Positions 34,786 through 43,923 of a stretch of 64,000 nucleotides of DNA are shown piece by piece. The notes beneath the pieces are model-generated. The model made no database searches, was not told the origin of the DNA, and was given only the letters and a program-made list of their open reading frames with translations. The stretch spans positions 519,751-583,750 of the forward strand of contig CAWKND010000014.1 in NCBI GenBank assembly GCA_963850915.1, read 5' to 3'. Source of the DNA: CAVTWH01 sp963850915. Lineage in GTDB: Bacteria > Actinomycetota > Actinomycetes > Mycobacteriales > Micromonosporaceae. Position 1 is the first letter of the stretch. Every line of letters begins with the position of its first letter. A program made the translations under genes and the position numbers.

Positions 34786-35430
34786 TCAGCCGGGGTCGGG
34801 GACGACCATGAAGTCGGTGACGAAGCTGGCGACCTCGCCGGTTTCCGTGTAGCCGACGAAGGTGGGATAGGAGCCGTCGCCCCAGCCGGAGCCGACCACG
34901 ATCACGTTCGCGCCGGTCTCCTCGTCGGTGACCGCGCCGGCCACGCCGGGTACGGGCGTGCGCGGCAGCTGTGCCGGCACGTACACCTCCTCGACCCGGT
35001 CGTAGTCCCAGGCATCGAGTGCGCGCAGTGCGGTGGGGTCGGCGAAGGTACCGACACCGGCGTCCACCGGGTAGCCGAAGTAGTGGTTGCCGGTGAGCTT
35101 GCGGGCGTCCTGGTCGGGTACGAGTGCGGGCTCCCAGCGGGTTGCCGGTTGGGGGCGGATGACCAGTTGCAGCGCGGCAACCCGGCGCTGGGTCTCGACG
35201 GCACCTTGGTTCAGCACGGCCACCCAGGCCACCAGCGGGTACCGGCCCGGCGGTACCGCCACGGTGAACGGCTCCTGTTCGGCGTAGACCAGCGGGTCGC
35301 ACGCCACGATCCGGCCGGTGGGCGTGACGAGGTCGGCCAGGCGGTGCGCCTCGATCAGGAAGTCGGCCGTCTCGCCGTGGTAGCGCGCACCGGCTGTGAG
35401 CAGGCGCTTCAGGTCCGGCTGGTAGGCCAT
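34786..35430 (-). CDS. DUF4241 domain protein
   Basis: 214 residues from the ATG at 35430, chosen for GGAGGTG six bases upstream over a start 30 bases earlier. Conserved parts of DUF4241 are visible: GRIVACDPLV, PPGRYPLVAWVAVL, YPVDAGVGTFADPTAL, VIVVGSGWGDGSYPTFVGYTETGEVASFVTDF. The protein is soluble. The family has no known function but is often found beside toxin/immunity or signalling genes; nothing here supports either. Confidence 0.85.
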   Translation of the reverse strand: MAYQPDLKRLLTAGARYHGETADFLIEAHRLADLVTPTGRIVACDPLVYAEQEPFTVAVPPGRYPLVAWVAVLNQGAVETQRRVAALQLVIRPQPATRWEPALVPDQDARKLTGNHYFGYPVDAGVGTFADPTALRALDAWDYDRVEEVYVPAQLPRTPVPGVAGAVTDEETGANVIVVGSGWGDGSYPTFVGYTETGEVASFVTDFMVVPDPG

Positions 35431-35566
35431 GCGCACACCTCCACGGTCGGGGACGCCCAACGTACGGGGCCACCGGCAGCGCGGTCAAGCTAAACGATCT
35501 TGGTATTAGCGCAGCTCACGGCCTTGCAGGAAGAGTGCCCCGGTCGCGACGCCCTACGATCCGGAC

Positions 35567-36142
35567 ATGTCTCACCTCGATGCCCCGTACGGCGAGCTGG
35601 CCGCCGCACCACCGCAAGCCGTGGACCCGACCCGCGCCCTGTTGATCAACGGCACGGTGGGTGCGGGGAAGACCTCGGTCGCGGACGCCATCGGCGGCCT
35701 ACTGGCTGGGGCGGGTGTGGCGCACGCCGTGATCGACCTGGACTGGCTGCGCCGGTACTGGCCGGCTCCGCTGGAGGACCCCTTCCACACGGCGCTGACC
35801 CTGCGCAACCTCAGCGCGCTGGCCGGCAACTTCCGGGCGGCGGGCGCGCGGCGGCTGGTACTGGCCGGGGTGGTGGAGACGGCAGCCGAGCGGTGCGGGT
35901 TCGAGGCAGCCGTCGGCGGGGAGCTGACGCTGTGCCGGTTGACCGTCGACCTCGACGTGGTACGCCAGCGCCTGGTCCGCCGGCACGAGCATGACGCCGG
36001 GCTGGACTGGCACCTGGCCCGCTGCGCCGAACTGGACGCCATCCTCGACGCCGCGGCGGTGGACGACGTCCGGGTCCCGGCGACCGGTCGCCCCATCGCT
36101 GAGGTGGCCGCCGACGTGCTGACCGCCGTCGGCTGGCCCTGA
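35567..36142 (+). CDS. P-loop ATP-binding protein (small-molecule kinase-like)
   Basis: 191 residues. Walker A is LLINGTVGAGKTSVA (Lys35-Thr36). VIDLDWLRRYWPAP and LVLAGVVE follow where small kinases place the substrate-binding acidic residue and Walker B. RQRLVRRHEHDAGLDWHL resembles the lid region. The build is that of adenylylsulfate or shikimate-type kinases, but the substrate cannot be named. It stands alone upstream of the carboxymuconolactone decarboxylase-like gene. Confidence 0.75.
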   Translation: MSHLDAPYGELAAAPPQAVDPTRALLINGTVGAGKTSVADAIGGLLAGAGVAHAVIDLDWLRRYWPAPLEDPFHTALTLRNLSALAGNFRAAGARRLVLAGVVETAAERCGFEAAVGGELTLCRLTVDLDVVRQRLVRRHEHDAGLDWHLARCAELDAILDAAAVDDVRVPATGRPIAEVAADVLTAVGWP

Positions 36143-36228
36143 AGCATTTGCGCCTGCCTGCCCGCCTCACACTTTGCCGGGTTGTTCGGTCGGAGAGGGG
36201 TAACCGGCAAACACGCAAGGAGGGCACC

Positions 36229-36702
36229 ATGGATGCTCGCTTGAACCGCTACGGCAACCCGGTCGCGGCCAAGTTCCTGAAGCACATCGTCTCGGCGAAC
36301 AAGGTGATCGTGGACTCGACGCTGCCGGCCGCGACGCGGGAGCTGGTGCAGCTGCGCGCCAGTCAGATCAACGGCTGCGGTTTCTGCATCGACATGCACA
36401 CCAAGGACGCCGCGCACGCCGGGGAGACCTCGGTGCGCCTCAACCTGGTCGCCGCCTGGCGGGAGGCCACCGTGTTCACCGATGCCGAGCGCGCTGCCCT
36501 GGAGCTGGCGGAGCAGGGTACCCGCATCGCCGACGCGGCCGGCGGTGTCACCGACGAGGCCTGGGCGAGCGCTGCCAAGCACTACGACGAGGACCAGCTC
36601 GCCGCCCTGGTGTCGCTGATCGCCGTGATCAACGCCTTCAACCGGCTGAACGTCATCGTCCGGCAGCCCGCCGGCGACTACCAGCCCGGCCAGTTCGGAT
36701 AG
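36229..36702 (+). CDS. Carboxymuconolactone decarboxylase/AhpD-family protein
   Basis: 157 residues from the ATG at 36229 with AAGGAGGG just upstream. The AhpD-type redox centre is INGCGFCIDMHTKDA (CxxC with a nearby His), and QLRASQ precedes it. Such proteins act as alkylhydroperoxidases or related thiol-dependent reductases. It is monocistronic, between a P-loop protein and an MFS exporter. Confidence 0.9.
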   Translation: MDARLNRYGNPVAAKFLKHIVSANKVIVDSTLPAATRELVQLRASQINGCGFCIDMHTKDAAHAGETSVRLNLVAAWREATVFTDAERAALELAEQGTRIADAAGGVTDEAWASAAKHYDEDQLAALVSLIAVINAFNRLNVIVRQPAGDYQPGQFG

Positions 36703-36824
36703 GTACCTACCCCGGCGGTTCCAGCCACACCGAAGTCGTGTGGTGACGGCAACCCGGGCTGCGCCTGGGACAGGAACGTAGTCGAGTGGTTTCGCCCCGA
36801 CGTCGCGGGGTAACCGAGGAGTCG

Positions 36825-38249
36825 ATGGGTAGCGAGGGACGCGGCCGCGCAGAGGGCGCGATCGGCGGGGGTAGGGGCATGGCCGAGGAGGTAGGCGACC
36901 GTGGTCGGCGGCGGTGGACGCTACTGGCCACAAGTTTGGGCTTCGGTGTGGTGCAGTTGGACGTCTCCGTGGTCAATGTGGCGATCAAACCGATCGGGAC
37001 GGACTTGGGCGGCAGCATCGCCGGGCTGCAGTGGGTAGTCAACGCGTACACCGTGGCGTTCGCGGCGCTGATCCTGTCCGCTGGAGCGCTGGGCGACCGG
37101 ATCGGCGCCAAGCGCGTGTTCCTCGCCGGTTTCGTGGTGTTCACCGCCGCCTCGGCGGCTTGCGGACTCGCGCCCGGGCTCGGTGTTCTGGTCGCGGCGC
37201 GGGCTGTCCAGGGAATCGGCGCGGCGATGCTCGTACCGTGCTCACTGACGCTGCTCAACCACACCTTCACCGGCGCTGAGGCGCGGGCCCGGGCGGTGGG
37301 CCTGTGGGCGGCCGGGGCGAGTGTCGCCCTGTCGGCCGGTCCCCTCATCGGCGGCCTGCTGATCGCGGCCTGGAGCTGGCGGGCGATCTTCTTCATCAAC
37401 CTGCCGCTCGGCGTGTTCGCGATCCTGGCAACCTGGCGGTACGCACGCGAGACGAGCCAATCACGCGATCGAAGGGTCGACCTTCCCGGGCAGGCCACGG
37501 CGATCGTCGCGCTGACCGCGCTGGCGGCGGCCATGGTGACCGGCGGTGAACGCGGCTTCACCAACCCGGTCGTCCTCGGCGGCTTCGCCCTGGCGCTCGT
37601 GGCCGGGGTCGCATTTGTGCTGGTCGAGCGGCAGCGGACGACGCCGATGCTCCCACTGGCGCTGTTCCGGTCGCACACGTTTTCGGCAACGACAGCCATC
37701 GGTCTGACCGTCAACATCGCCTTCTACGGCTTGATCTTCGTGTTCAGCCTGTACTTCCAGACCACACTGCACTATTCGGCCCTGCGCACCGGCCTGGCCT
37801 TCGCACCGGCCACCGTCGCCGTGCTGGTGGCCAACCTGCTGGCAAGCCGTATCACCGCCGCCGTCAACACCCGCCGCACCGTCGCGCTCGCCGCCGTCCT
37901 CATGGCGGCAAGCTTGACCGGGCTCCTCGTCGCTGGCGCGTTCAGCGGCTACCCGGCGATCGTCACCCAGCTGATCGTGCTCGGATTCGGCCTGGGCCTG
38001 ATCGTGCCGGCCATCACCACGGCATTGCTCGGCAGCGTCCCGGCGGCCCAGTCGGGGATTGCCTCCGGCACGCTGAACACCGCCCGCCAGACCGGCAGCG
38101 TGGTGGGCGTGGCCCTATTCGGTGCCTTCGCCGCGTCAAGCCTGACCTCCGGACTACGCCTGGCGCTCCTCATCTCCGTCGCACTCGCGCTCACCGCCCT
38201 CGCACTCAGCTTCAGGATCGACAACGACACCTCCCAGAACGCGACCTGA
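36825..38249 (+). CDS. MFS drug-efflux transporter, DHA2 family
   Basis: About 474 residues from the ATG at 36825 (GTG 36786 and ATG 36879 are alternatives; GAGGAG lies just before 36825). It has about 14 hydrophobic segments. DHA2 features include LDVSVVNVAIKPIG, LQWVVNAYTVAFAAL, GALGDRIGAKRVF, and LSAGPLIGGLL with WSWRAIFFINLPLG (motif C region). It should export drugs with proton uptake. GTAC occurs only four times in 1.43 kb, unlike neighbouring genes, which suggests acquisition by transfer. Confidence 0.9.
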   Translation: MGSEGRGRAEGAIGGGRGMAEEVGDRGRRRWTLLATSLGFGVVQLDVSVVNVAIKPIGTDLGGSIAGLQWVVNAYTVAFAALILSAGALGDRIGAKRVFLAGFVVFTAASAACGLAPGLGVLVAARAVQGIGAAMLVPCSLTLLNHTFTGAEARARAVGLWAAGASVALSAGPLIGGLLIAAWSWRAIFFINLPLGVFAILATWRYARETSQSRDRRVDLPGQATAIVALTALAAAMVTGGERGFTNPVVLGGFALALVAGVAFVLVERQRTTPMLPLALFRSHTFSATTAIGLTVNIAFYGLIFVFSLYFQTTLHYSALRTGLAFAPATVAVLVANLLASRITAAVNTRRTVALAAVLMAASLTGLLVAGAFSGYPAIVTQLIVLGFGLGLIVPAITTALLGSVPAAQSGIASGTLNTARQTGSVVGVALFGAFAASSLTSGLRLALLISVALALTALALSFRIDNDTSQNAT

Positions 38250-38558
38250 GGTACCCGGCTTTCGGCTGGCCGAAAGCGCCGGACCGACGGAGGACGACCC
38301 GCGGCGCCGTCGGCCTGGCTGCGGTGGCCGGCAATCCGGGCTAGGCCCGGACGATGGAGCGCAACTTCGGGGAGAAGGCACAGCACCTGCACGTCGACGG
38401 CGGCGTGGACGGGCTGACGCCGCCGGAAACCCTTGGCCCGTCAGCATTTCCGCTGCCGGGCCAGCGCCTCTCAACTGTCAGACCTAGGTCCAAGGTCCCG
38501 GGTACCGGCCGCCGCTGGCCCGATTCCCCGGCGCCGTAACCGACCTAGCGTCGACAGC
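38250..38558. other. Intergenic region without a supported gene
   Basis: 309 bp between the DHA2 exporter and the SDR gene. A 61-codon frame from 38354 has no family match that I recognise and no ribosome site. Nothing else is evident. Confidence 0.5.
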
Positions 38559-39245
38559 ATGGAGAAACTAGCGATTGTCACCGGCGCGTCCCGTGGCCTG
38601 GGCCGGGCACTGGCCACCGGCCTGGTCGACGCGGGCTGGCGGGTGGTACTCGACGCGCGTACCGCCACGGATCTCGCCGCCGTTGTCGAGGCGCTCGGCC
38701 CGGCCGCGACCGGCGTACCCGGCGACCTCACCGACCCGGCCCACCGCGCCGAACTCGTGGCCACGGCCGCTCGGCTGGGCCGGGATACCGAGGGCGGGCT
38801 CGACCTGGTTGTCAACAACGCCGGCATCCTCGGGCCCAGCCCGCAGCCCCCGATCGCGGACTACCCGCTCGACGCCCTGCGCGCGGTGTACGAGGCGAAT
38901 GTGCTCGCGCCGTTGGCCCTGACCCAACTGGTGGTCCGCGCGCTGCGGATCCGGCAAGGGGTACTGGTCAACGTGACCTCCGACGCTGCTGTGGCGCCGT
39001 ACCCGGGCTGGGGCGGGTACGGCTCGGCGAAGGCAGCGCTCGAGCAGGCCAGTGCCGTGCTCGCCGTGGAGGAGCCGGAGCTCACCGTGTGGCGGGTGGA
39101 CCCGGGTGACCTGCGTACCCGGATGCACCAGGAGGCGTACCCGGGCGAGGACATCTCCGACCGGCCCGAGCCCGAGTCGGTGGTACCCGCGTTCCTGAAG
39201 CTGCTCGCCGACCGGCCGCCGTCCGGGCGGGTGAGCCTCGCATGA
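38559..39245 (+). CDS. Short-chain dehydrogenase/reductase
   Basis: 228 residues from the ATG at 38559; the frame is open upstream but this start places the cofactor motif VTGASRGLGRALA at residues 8-20. NNAG is present (VVNNAGILGP), and YGSAKAALEQAS supplies the catalytic Tyr and Lys. It overlaps the VOC gene by four bases (ATGA), so it is coupled to it and to the QueA-like gene. The substrate is unknown. Confidence 0.88.
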   Translation: MEKLAIVTGASRGLGRALATGLVDAGWRVVLDARTATDLAAVVEALGPAATGVPGDLTDPAHRAELVATAARLGRDTEGGLDLVVNNAGILGPSPQPPIADYPLDALRAVYEANVLAPLALTQLVVRALRIRQGVLVNVTSDAAVAPYPGWGGYGSAKAALEQASAVLAVEEPELTVWRVDPGDLRTRMHQEAYPGEDISDRPEPESVVPAFLKLLADRPPSGRVSLA

Positions 39246-39610
39246 CCCGACTGTGGCTGCCGTACCAGGTAAGCGATCTACCGGCCGCGGAGAAGTTCTT
39301 CACCGACCAACTCGGACTGTCCATTGTGGACTGGTGGGACCGCGACGGTGAGGCCGGCCGGGTACTCGCCCCGGACAGCGACTGGGAAGCAGTGGGTGGC
39401 GGCGCCGTGGTCGAACTGGTGACCGCCGCCCGCGACCGGGCCGCGCCGCCCGCCTTCGAGCTGCCCGACCGGGTGACGGTCGACGCGTTCCACCGCCGGT
39501 TCGCGCCCGGTGAAGTGACCCGCCCGCCCGGCCGGTACCCCCGTGGCCACTACGGCTTCGAGGTCACCGCGCCCGGCGGCTTCCCCCTGATGATCTGGAG
39601 CGAACGATGA
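39242..39610 (+). CDS. VOC-superfamily (glyoxalase-like) protein
   Basis: 122 residues. The single VOC-type domain shows PYQVSDLPAAEKFFTDQLGLSIVDWW at the start and ends HYGFEVTAPGGFPLMIW, the two halves of a beta-alpha-beta-beta-beta module pair. Metal ligands are not all obvious. Four-base overlaps on both sides (ATGA) place it in the middle of a three-gene unit. Confidence 0.8.
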   Translation: MTRLWLPYQVSDLPAAEKFFTDQLGLSIVDWWDRDGEAGRVLAPDSDWEAVGGGAVVELVTAARDRAAPPAFELPDRVTVDAFHRRFAPGEVTRPPGRYPRGHYGFEVTAPGGFPLMIWSER

Positions 39611-40689
39611 CTGTTGTCGACTTCACCCTGCCTGCCACCCTGGAGGCGCACGAGCCGCCGGAGGCGCGTGGACTGGCCCGCGACGGGGTACGGCTGCTGG
39701 TGGGTGAGCGCGCGACCGGGGCGCTGTCGCACCATCCGTTCACCGAGCTGCCCGAGCTGCTGCGCCCCGGGGATGTGTTGGTGGTCAACACTTCCGGCAC
39801 GCTGCCGGCGGCGGTTCCGGTCAACGGCGGCGAGCTGTGGCTGCACCTGTCCACCCAGCAGTCGAACGGCGACTGGCTGGTCGAACTGCGCCAGCCGGTC
39901 CCTTCATCGCCGGTAGCTCAGGACGAGAGCGCCTCGCGGGCGGCTCGGGCGGAGCGGGCGGGTCGGGCGGAGCGGGCCAAGGGGACCGTGCCGTTCGGAG
40001 GGGGCGCGGTCGGGCAGCGGTACACCCTGCCGGACGGGGGAGTGGCGGTACTGCGGGAGGCGTACTCGGCGGGGCGGTTGTGGCGGGCCAGCATCGGCAG
40101 TACCCGGCCGGTACTGGAGTTCCTGCACCGCTACGGGGAGCCGATCCGGTACCCGTACGTACCCAAGGCGTGGGGGCTGGACAACTACCAGACGGTGTTC
40201 GCCAGTACCCCGGGTAGCGCCGAGATGCCCAGTGCCGGCCGGCCGTTCACCGACCGGCTGGTCACCCGGCTGGTCGCGGCGGGAGTGCTGGTGGTGCCGG
40301 TACTGCTGCACACCGGTGTCGCGTCCCCGGAGGCGCACGAGCGGCCGTACCCGGAGTGGTACGCGGTACCGGCGCCGACGCTGCGGGCGGTGCGGCAAGC
40401 ACGCGCGGCGGGGGGCCGGATCATCGCCGTGGGTACCACCGCGGTCCGGGCACTGGAGTCGGCCGCTGACGGGCGGCTCACCGGCTGGACCGAGCTGATC
40501 GTGACCGAGGAGCGCGGGGTGTCCCTGGTGGACGGCCTGCTCACCGGCTTCCACGAGCCGCGCGCCTCGCACCTGGACATGCTCGCCGCCGTCGCCGGCC
40601 GGGACCTGCTCTGCGCCTGCTACGCCGAGGCGATCGCGGCCGGGTACCTGTGGCACGAGTTCGGCGACGTGAACCTGCTGCTGCCCTAG
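39607..40689 (+). CDS. QueA-like S-adenosylmethionine:tRNA ribosyltransferase-isomerase homologue
   Basis: 360 residues. The overall pattern is QueA: LRPGDVLVVNTSGTLPA near residue 55, DNYQTVFASTPGS, then GGRIIAVGTTAVRALES, and a C-terminal LLTGFHEPRASHLDMLAA. The usual APTAGLHFT segment reads MPSAGRPFT here, losing the conserved His. A low-complexity Ala/Arg/Gly/Glu insert (about 105-125) replaces part of the domain. True QueA makes epoxyqueuosine on tRNA; many actinobacteria lack queuosine genes, and here the partners are an SDR and a VOC protein, so a different reaction is likely (inference). Confidence 0.78.
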   Translation: MTVVDFTLPATLEAHEPPEARGLARDGVRLLVGERATGALSHHPFTELPELLRPGDVLVVNTSGTLPAAVPVNGGELWLHLSTQQSNGDWLVELRQPVPSSPVAQDESASRAARAERAGRAERAKGTVPFGGGAVGQRYTLPDGGVAVLREAYSAGRLWRASIGSTRPVLEFLHRYGEPIRYPYVPKAWGLDNYQTVFASTPGSAEMPSAGRPFTDRLVTRLVAAGVLVVPVLLHTGVASPEAHERPYPEWYAVPAPTLRAVRQARAAGGRIIAVGTTAVRALESAADGRLTGWTELIVTEERGVSLVDGLLTGFHEPRASHLDMLAAVAGRDLLCACYAEAIAAGYLWHEFGDVNLLLP

Positions 40690-40791
40690 GAGTGTGCGGC
40701 GTAGGGGTGAACATCGGGGTTCACCTATGGCGTCGGGTACCGTGTCGGGCGCACCATCGGGGGTACCTTCGTCCTCCCGTGAGGTGCCCCG

Positions 40792-41319
40792 ATGCGTACC
40801 CGTCTGCGTCTTCTCATCCCTGTGCTGCTGGCCGCCGTGGGCGTCGCCATCGCCGCCGCACCCGCCTCCGCCGCCGCCCCGCCCGACAAGCCCGCGGTGC
40901 TCTCGTCCTGGACCCAGCCCACCACCGCGAGCCGCAACGCGTGGAACTCCGCGCGGACGGACCAGTCGCAGTGGAGCGCGTACGGCTTCGACTGGAGTAC
41001 CGACTACTGCTCCGACTCGCCTGACCAGCCGCTCGGCTTCGACTTCCGGCTGCCCTGCTGGCGGCACGACTTCGGCTACCGCAACTACAAGGCGATCAGC
41101 GCCTTCCCGGCCAACAAGTCGCGCCTCGACGACATGCTCTACTTCGACCTGAAAGCCAAGTGCGCCACGTACTCGGTCTTCGTCCGGTCGGCCTGCAACG
41201 GGCTGGCGTGGACGTACTACCAGGCGGTCAAGGAGTTCGGCGCCATCAAGATCACCGACGCGCAGCTGCGCCAGTACGCCCAGATGAAGGCGGCCGGCGA
41301 GGCCCGCGCTCTGAACTAG
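40792..41319 (+). CDS. Secreted phospholipase A2
   Basis: 175 residues with a Sec signal peptide (cleavage near residues 27-29, PASA). The mature enzyme has the prokaryotic PLA2 core: CWRHDFGYRNY with catalytic His92-Asp93, and four cysteines (73, 89, and two in KCATYSVFVRSAC) for two disulfides. It matches the Streptomyces violaceoruber PLA2 group, which releases the sn-2 fatty acid from phospholipids with calcium. It is monocistronic. Confidence 0.92.
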   Translation: MRTRLRLLIPVLLAAVGVAIAAAPASAAAPPDKPAVLSSWTQPTTASRNAWNSARTDQSQWSAYGFDWSTDYCSDSPDQPLGFDFRLPCWRHDFGYRNYKAISAFPANKSRLDDMLYFDLKAKCATYSVFVRSACNGLAWTYYQAVKEFGAIKITDAQLRQYAQMKAAGEARALN

Positions 41320-41459
41320 GGCGGCCGCACCGCGGACGGGGCCAACCATCGGTTGGTCCCGTCCACGGCCGTCGCGAGCCGGCGAGAGCCGCGTCCGAAA
41401 AAGATCATCACCCGTTGTGGTCCCCACCGGCGCGCGTTCGCTTACGTAGGCTGCCGGCT

Positions 41460-42732
41460 GTGAGCGGACAACCGAACGTATCCGAGACCCCAGCGGCGGC
41501 CGCGCGAAGCCGGCGACGTCGTGATCGGCTGAGCCCGGCCCTGATACCGCTCGCCGTGGTGTTCCTGGCTGTCGGCACGTCCACCGCGGTGGTCTTTCCG
41601 TTCCTGTCGCTGTTCCTCAGCACAGCCGTGCACGCCGGACCGGTCCGCGTCACCGTGTTTCTGGTGGCCGGACCGCTGAGCGGCGTGCTTGTCTCGACCC
41701 TCATCGGTCGTGTCTCAGACAGGTTCCCGATCCGGCGCAAGGTCCTCATCGGTGCGACCCTGGCCGGCGTCATCGGCGCAAGCGCCACCGCTTTCGTTCG
41801 GGACTACTGGATACTGCTCGCCCTTACCGTGACGGCAACTGCACTGGCTGGATCGCTGTTTCCACAGAGCTTCGCGTACGCCCGGCAGGTCCTCGAGCGC
41901 GACAACCCGGGCCAGGCCGCGGTCGGCATCAGCGCTATGCGCACGGTGTTCTCGCTCGCCTGGGTCGGTGGCCCACCGGTCGCCACCGTCCTGCTCGACG
42001 TCGGCGGCTTCCGCCTCGTCTACGGCTTGGCCGCCACGATGTACGGCCTGGCGGCACTGATCGTTGTCTTCGCGCTGAAGGAAGTCGACCCGCCCGCCGC
42101 CCCACCCGCCGCGCTTGCCACCACGACGACCGCGGATCGTCCGCCCTCCCGAGGCCTCCTGCTGGCGACCGTGACCGCCTTCGTTCTCCTGCAAATACCG
42201 CTCACCCTCGGCGTACAGGCCCTGCCGTTATTCATCAGCCACGACCTGCACCACAGGTCCTCCCTCGCGGGCCTGGTGCTGGGCCTGTGCGCCGCACTTG
42301 AGATCCCACTGATGCTCGGCCTCGGCGTGCTGACGACGCGCTATCGGCTACGCCTCCTCGTGCTGGCCGGCGGCGCGTGCGGCGTCATCTACTACGCGAT
42401 CGTCCTGATCGCCCCCAACGTCTGGATCCTCGCCGCCGCACAGCCGGTCAACGCCCTCTTCATCTGCGCGGTCTCCGGCCTCGGCATCTCCTACATGCAA
42501 GACCTGCTGCCCGGCCAGCCCGGCCGAGCCACCACGATGTTCACCAACACCTTCCCCATCGGGGCCACCGTCGCCGGCCCGCTACTCGGCCTGGCGGTCC
42601 ACTTCGGCTACCGCTTGGCGTACGCCATCGCAGCAACGCTGTGCGCAGCCGGGTTGCTGCTCCTCGCGGCCCGACCACGACACGCGACCGGCAACCACGC
42701 GACCGGCAACCACGCGACCGGGAACCGACTGA
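41460..42732 (+). CDS. MFS transporter, sugar-efflux-type; no stop in frame where expected
   Basis: About 413 residues of transporter from the GTG at 41460, with some 12 membrane segments, VFPFLSLFLS near the start, and LIGRVSDRFPIRRKVLIGA as the loop 2-3 motif. It resembles sugar efflux (SetA-like) MFS proteins. The last helix ends near 42670, followed by three HATGN repeats. As given, the frame then runs without a stop to 43199, antisense to the next gene. A one-base extra in the repeats would give the TGA at 42730-42732, which I take as the probable end. GTAC is at background frequency, suggesting transfer. Confidence 0.75.
42681..42725. repeat. Three 15-bp tandem repeats at the MFS gene end
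   Basis: CACGCGACCGGCAAC is repeated at 42681-42695, 42696-42710 and, with one change, 42711-42725. It encodes HATGN three times. The repeat is a likely site for the indel that hides the MFS stop codon. Confidence 0.85.
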
Positions 42733-42847
42733 GGCCCCCTCGATCCCGGCTCAGCAGGTCGCCACGAACAACCAACCCACAGCCCTTCGGTCATTCTCGA
42801 GGGACCGGGATCTCACGCTGGGACTTGGCGCCTGACCGCGCAAAGCA

Positions 42848-42881
42848 GTCCGGACCCGTGCCGAGTGGCACGGGTCCGGAC
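42848..42881. terminator. Strong bidirectional hairpin
   Basis: A perfect 15-bp stem (GTCCGGACCCGTGCC at 42848-42862 with 42867-42881) with a 4-nt GAGT loop lies between the MFS gene and the convergent small helical-protein gene. It is the strongest terminator-like structure in the window. Confidence 0.8.
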
Positions 42882-42896
42882 GAGCTACGTGGGTGG

Positions 42897-43103
42897 TCAG
42901 TCCGAGAGGGCCGCGATGGCCGCCGCGATCTTGAAGAACTTGTTGGTACCCAGGTCCTTGACGGTCTTGATGTTGAACGCCTTCAGCAGCAGCTCAGCGT
43001 CGCCCTCGGAGACGCCCTTGATCGCCGACACGGGGGCGGCGGCGAGCTCCTCCACGGACTTGCCCTGGAAGGCCTTGTCCACCTTGGCATCGATTCCCGA
43101 CAT
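42897..43103 (-). CDS. Small helical protein (helix-hairpin-helix-like)
   Basis: 68 residues from the ATG at 43103 with AAGGGA upstream. The sequence SVEELAAAPVSAIKGVSEGDAELLLKAF followed by NIKTVKDLGTNKFF has the helix-hairpin-helix look (hydrophobic-Gly-hydrophobic turn), found in small DNA-binding or protein-binding actinobacterial proteins. It is monocistronic and followed by a strong terminator, consistent with high expression. The function is unknown. Confidence 0.75.
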   Translation of the reverse strand: MSGIDAKVDKAFQGKSVEELAAAPVSAIKGVSEGDAELLLKAFNIKTVKDLGTNKFFKIAAAIAALSD

Positions 43104-43278
43104 GATTTCTGTCCCTTGCTCACTGGATGGGTGGAACCGCCCGGCGTGGGCGGCGCGTTTCGGCAGCCAGACCCAGACCTGGTAGTGATTGGGTCCTGAC
43201 CGGAAACGATAAGGGTTGTCACGACCGACCCTACGCGGCGCACCGTGTCCGGCAACCGACCGTGCGAAAGTATGCGGC

Positions 43279-43923
43279 GTGAACTCACACCCCGACCTCG
43301 TCGCAGCGGCCCGGGAGGCGATCGACGCGGTGCTGCGCTCGGACCGGCAGCGGCTGCTCATCGGGATCGCCGGCGCGCCCGCCGCCGGCAAGTCGACGCT
43401 GGCCGCGTCGTTGACCCGGGCACTGAACCGGGAGTTCGGCCCGGGCTACTGCTGCGCCGTACCGATGGACGGCTTCCACCTGGCCAACTCGCAGCTCGCC
43501 CGGCTCGGCCTGACCGGCCGCAAGGGCGCGCCGGACAGCTTCGACGCGGCCGGCTTCATCAACCTGCTGCACCGGCTGCGCGCCCGGGAGGAGCTGGTGT
43601 ACGCCCCCGAGTACAGCCGTACCCTGCACGAGTCGATCGGCTCGGCGGTGCCGGTACCCGGGTCGGTGCGGGTGTGCCTCGTCGAGGGGAACTACCTGCT
43701 CATCCCGGGTGGCGCGTGGGCCCCGGTCCGGCCGCTGCTCGACCTGGCCCTCTACATCGAGGCGCACGACCGGGTCCGGGTCAGCTCGTTGCTGCGCCGG
43801 CAACAGAACCGTGGCCTGACCAGGGATCAGGCGCGCAACTGGGTGTTCGGCAGCGACGAGGTGAACGCGGCACTGATCGGTACCACCAAGCAGTTCGCCG
43901 ACGTCATCCTCAACCGCCCCTGA
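43279..43923 (+). CDS. Nucleoside/nucleotide kinase family protein (uridine kinase-like)
   Basis: 214 residues from the GTG at 43279. Walker A is GIAGAPAAGKSTLA (Lys38). VPMDGFHLAN and GRKGAPDSFDAAGFINLLHRL are conserved in the PanK/uridine kinase/phosphoribulokinase group, as is VCLVEGNYLLI (Walker B). The family phosphorylates nucleosides or sugars; the closest group is the fructose/ribulose-type YggC/FrcK-like kinases. Its stop overlaps the convergent surface-protein gene by 14 bp. Confidence 0.88.
   Translation: MNSHPDLVAAAREAIDAVLRSDRQRLLIGIAGAPAAGKSTLAASLTRALNREFGPGYCCAVPMDGFHLANSQLARLGLTGRKGAPDSFDAAGFINLLHRLRAREELVYAPEYSRTLHESIGSAVPVPGSVRVCLVEGNYLLIPGGAWAPVRPLLDLALYIEAHDRVRVSSLLRRQQNRGLTRDQARNWVFGSDEVNAALIGTTKQFADVILNRP

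Noticed and set aside
34499..35488. Upstream extension of the GAF kinase frame
   Set aside because: It overlaps the DUF4241 gene in another frame and has an Arg/Pro-rich chance composition.
42733..43199. C-terminal tail of the MFS frame as a real domain
   Set aside because: It crosses a perfect terminator hairpin and is antisense to the small helical-protein gene; treated as read-through after a probable indel.
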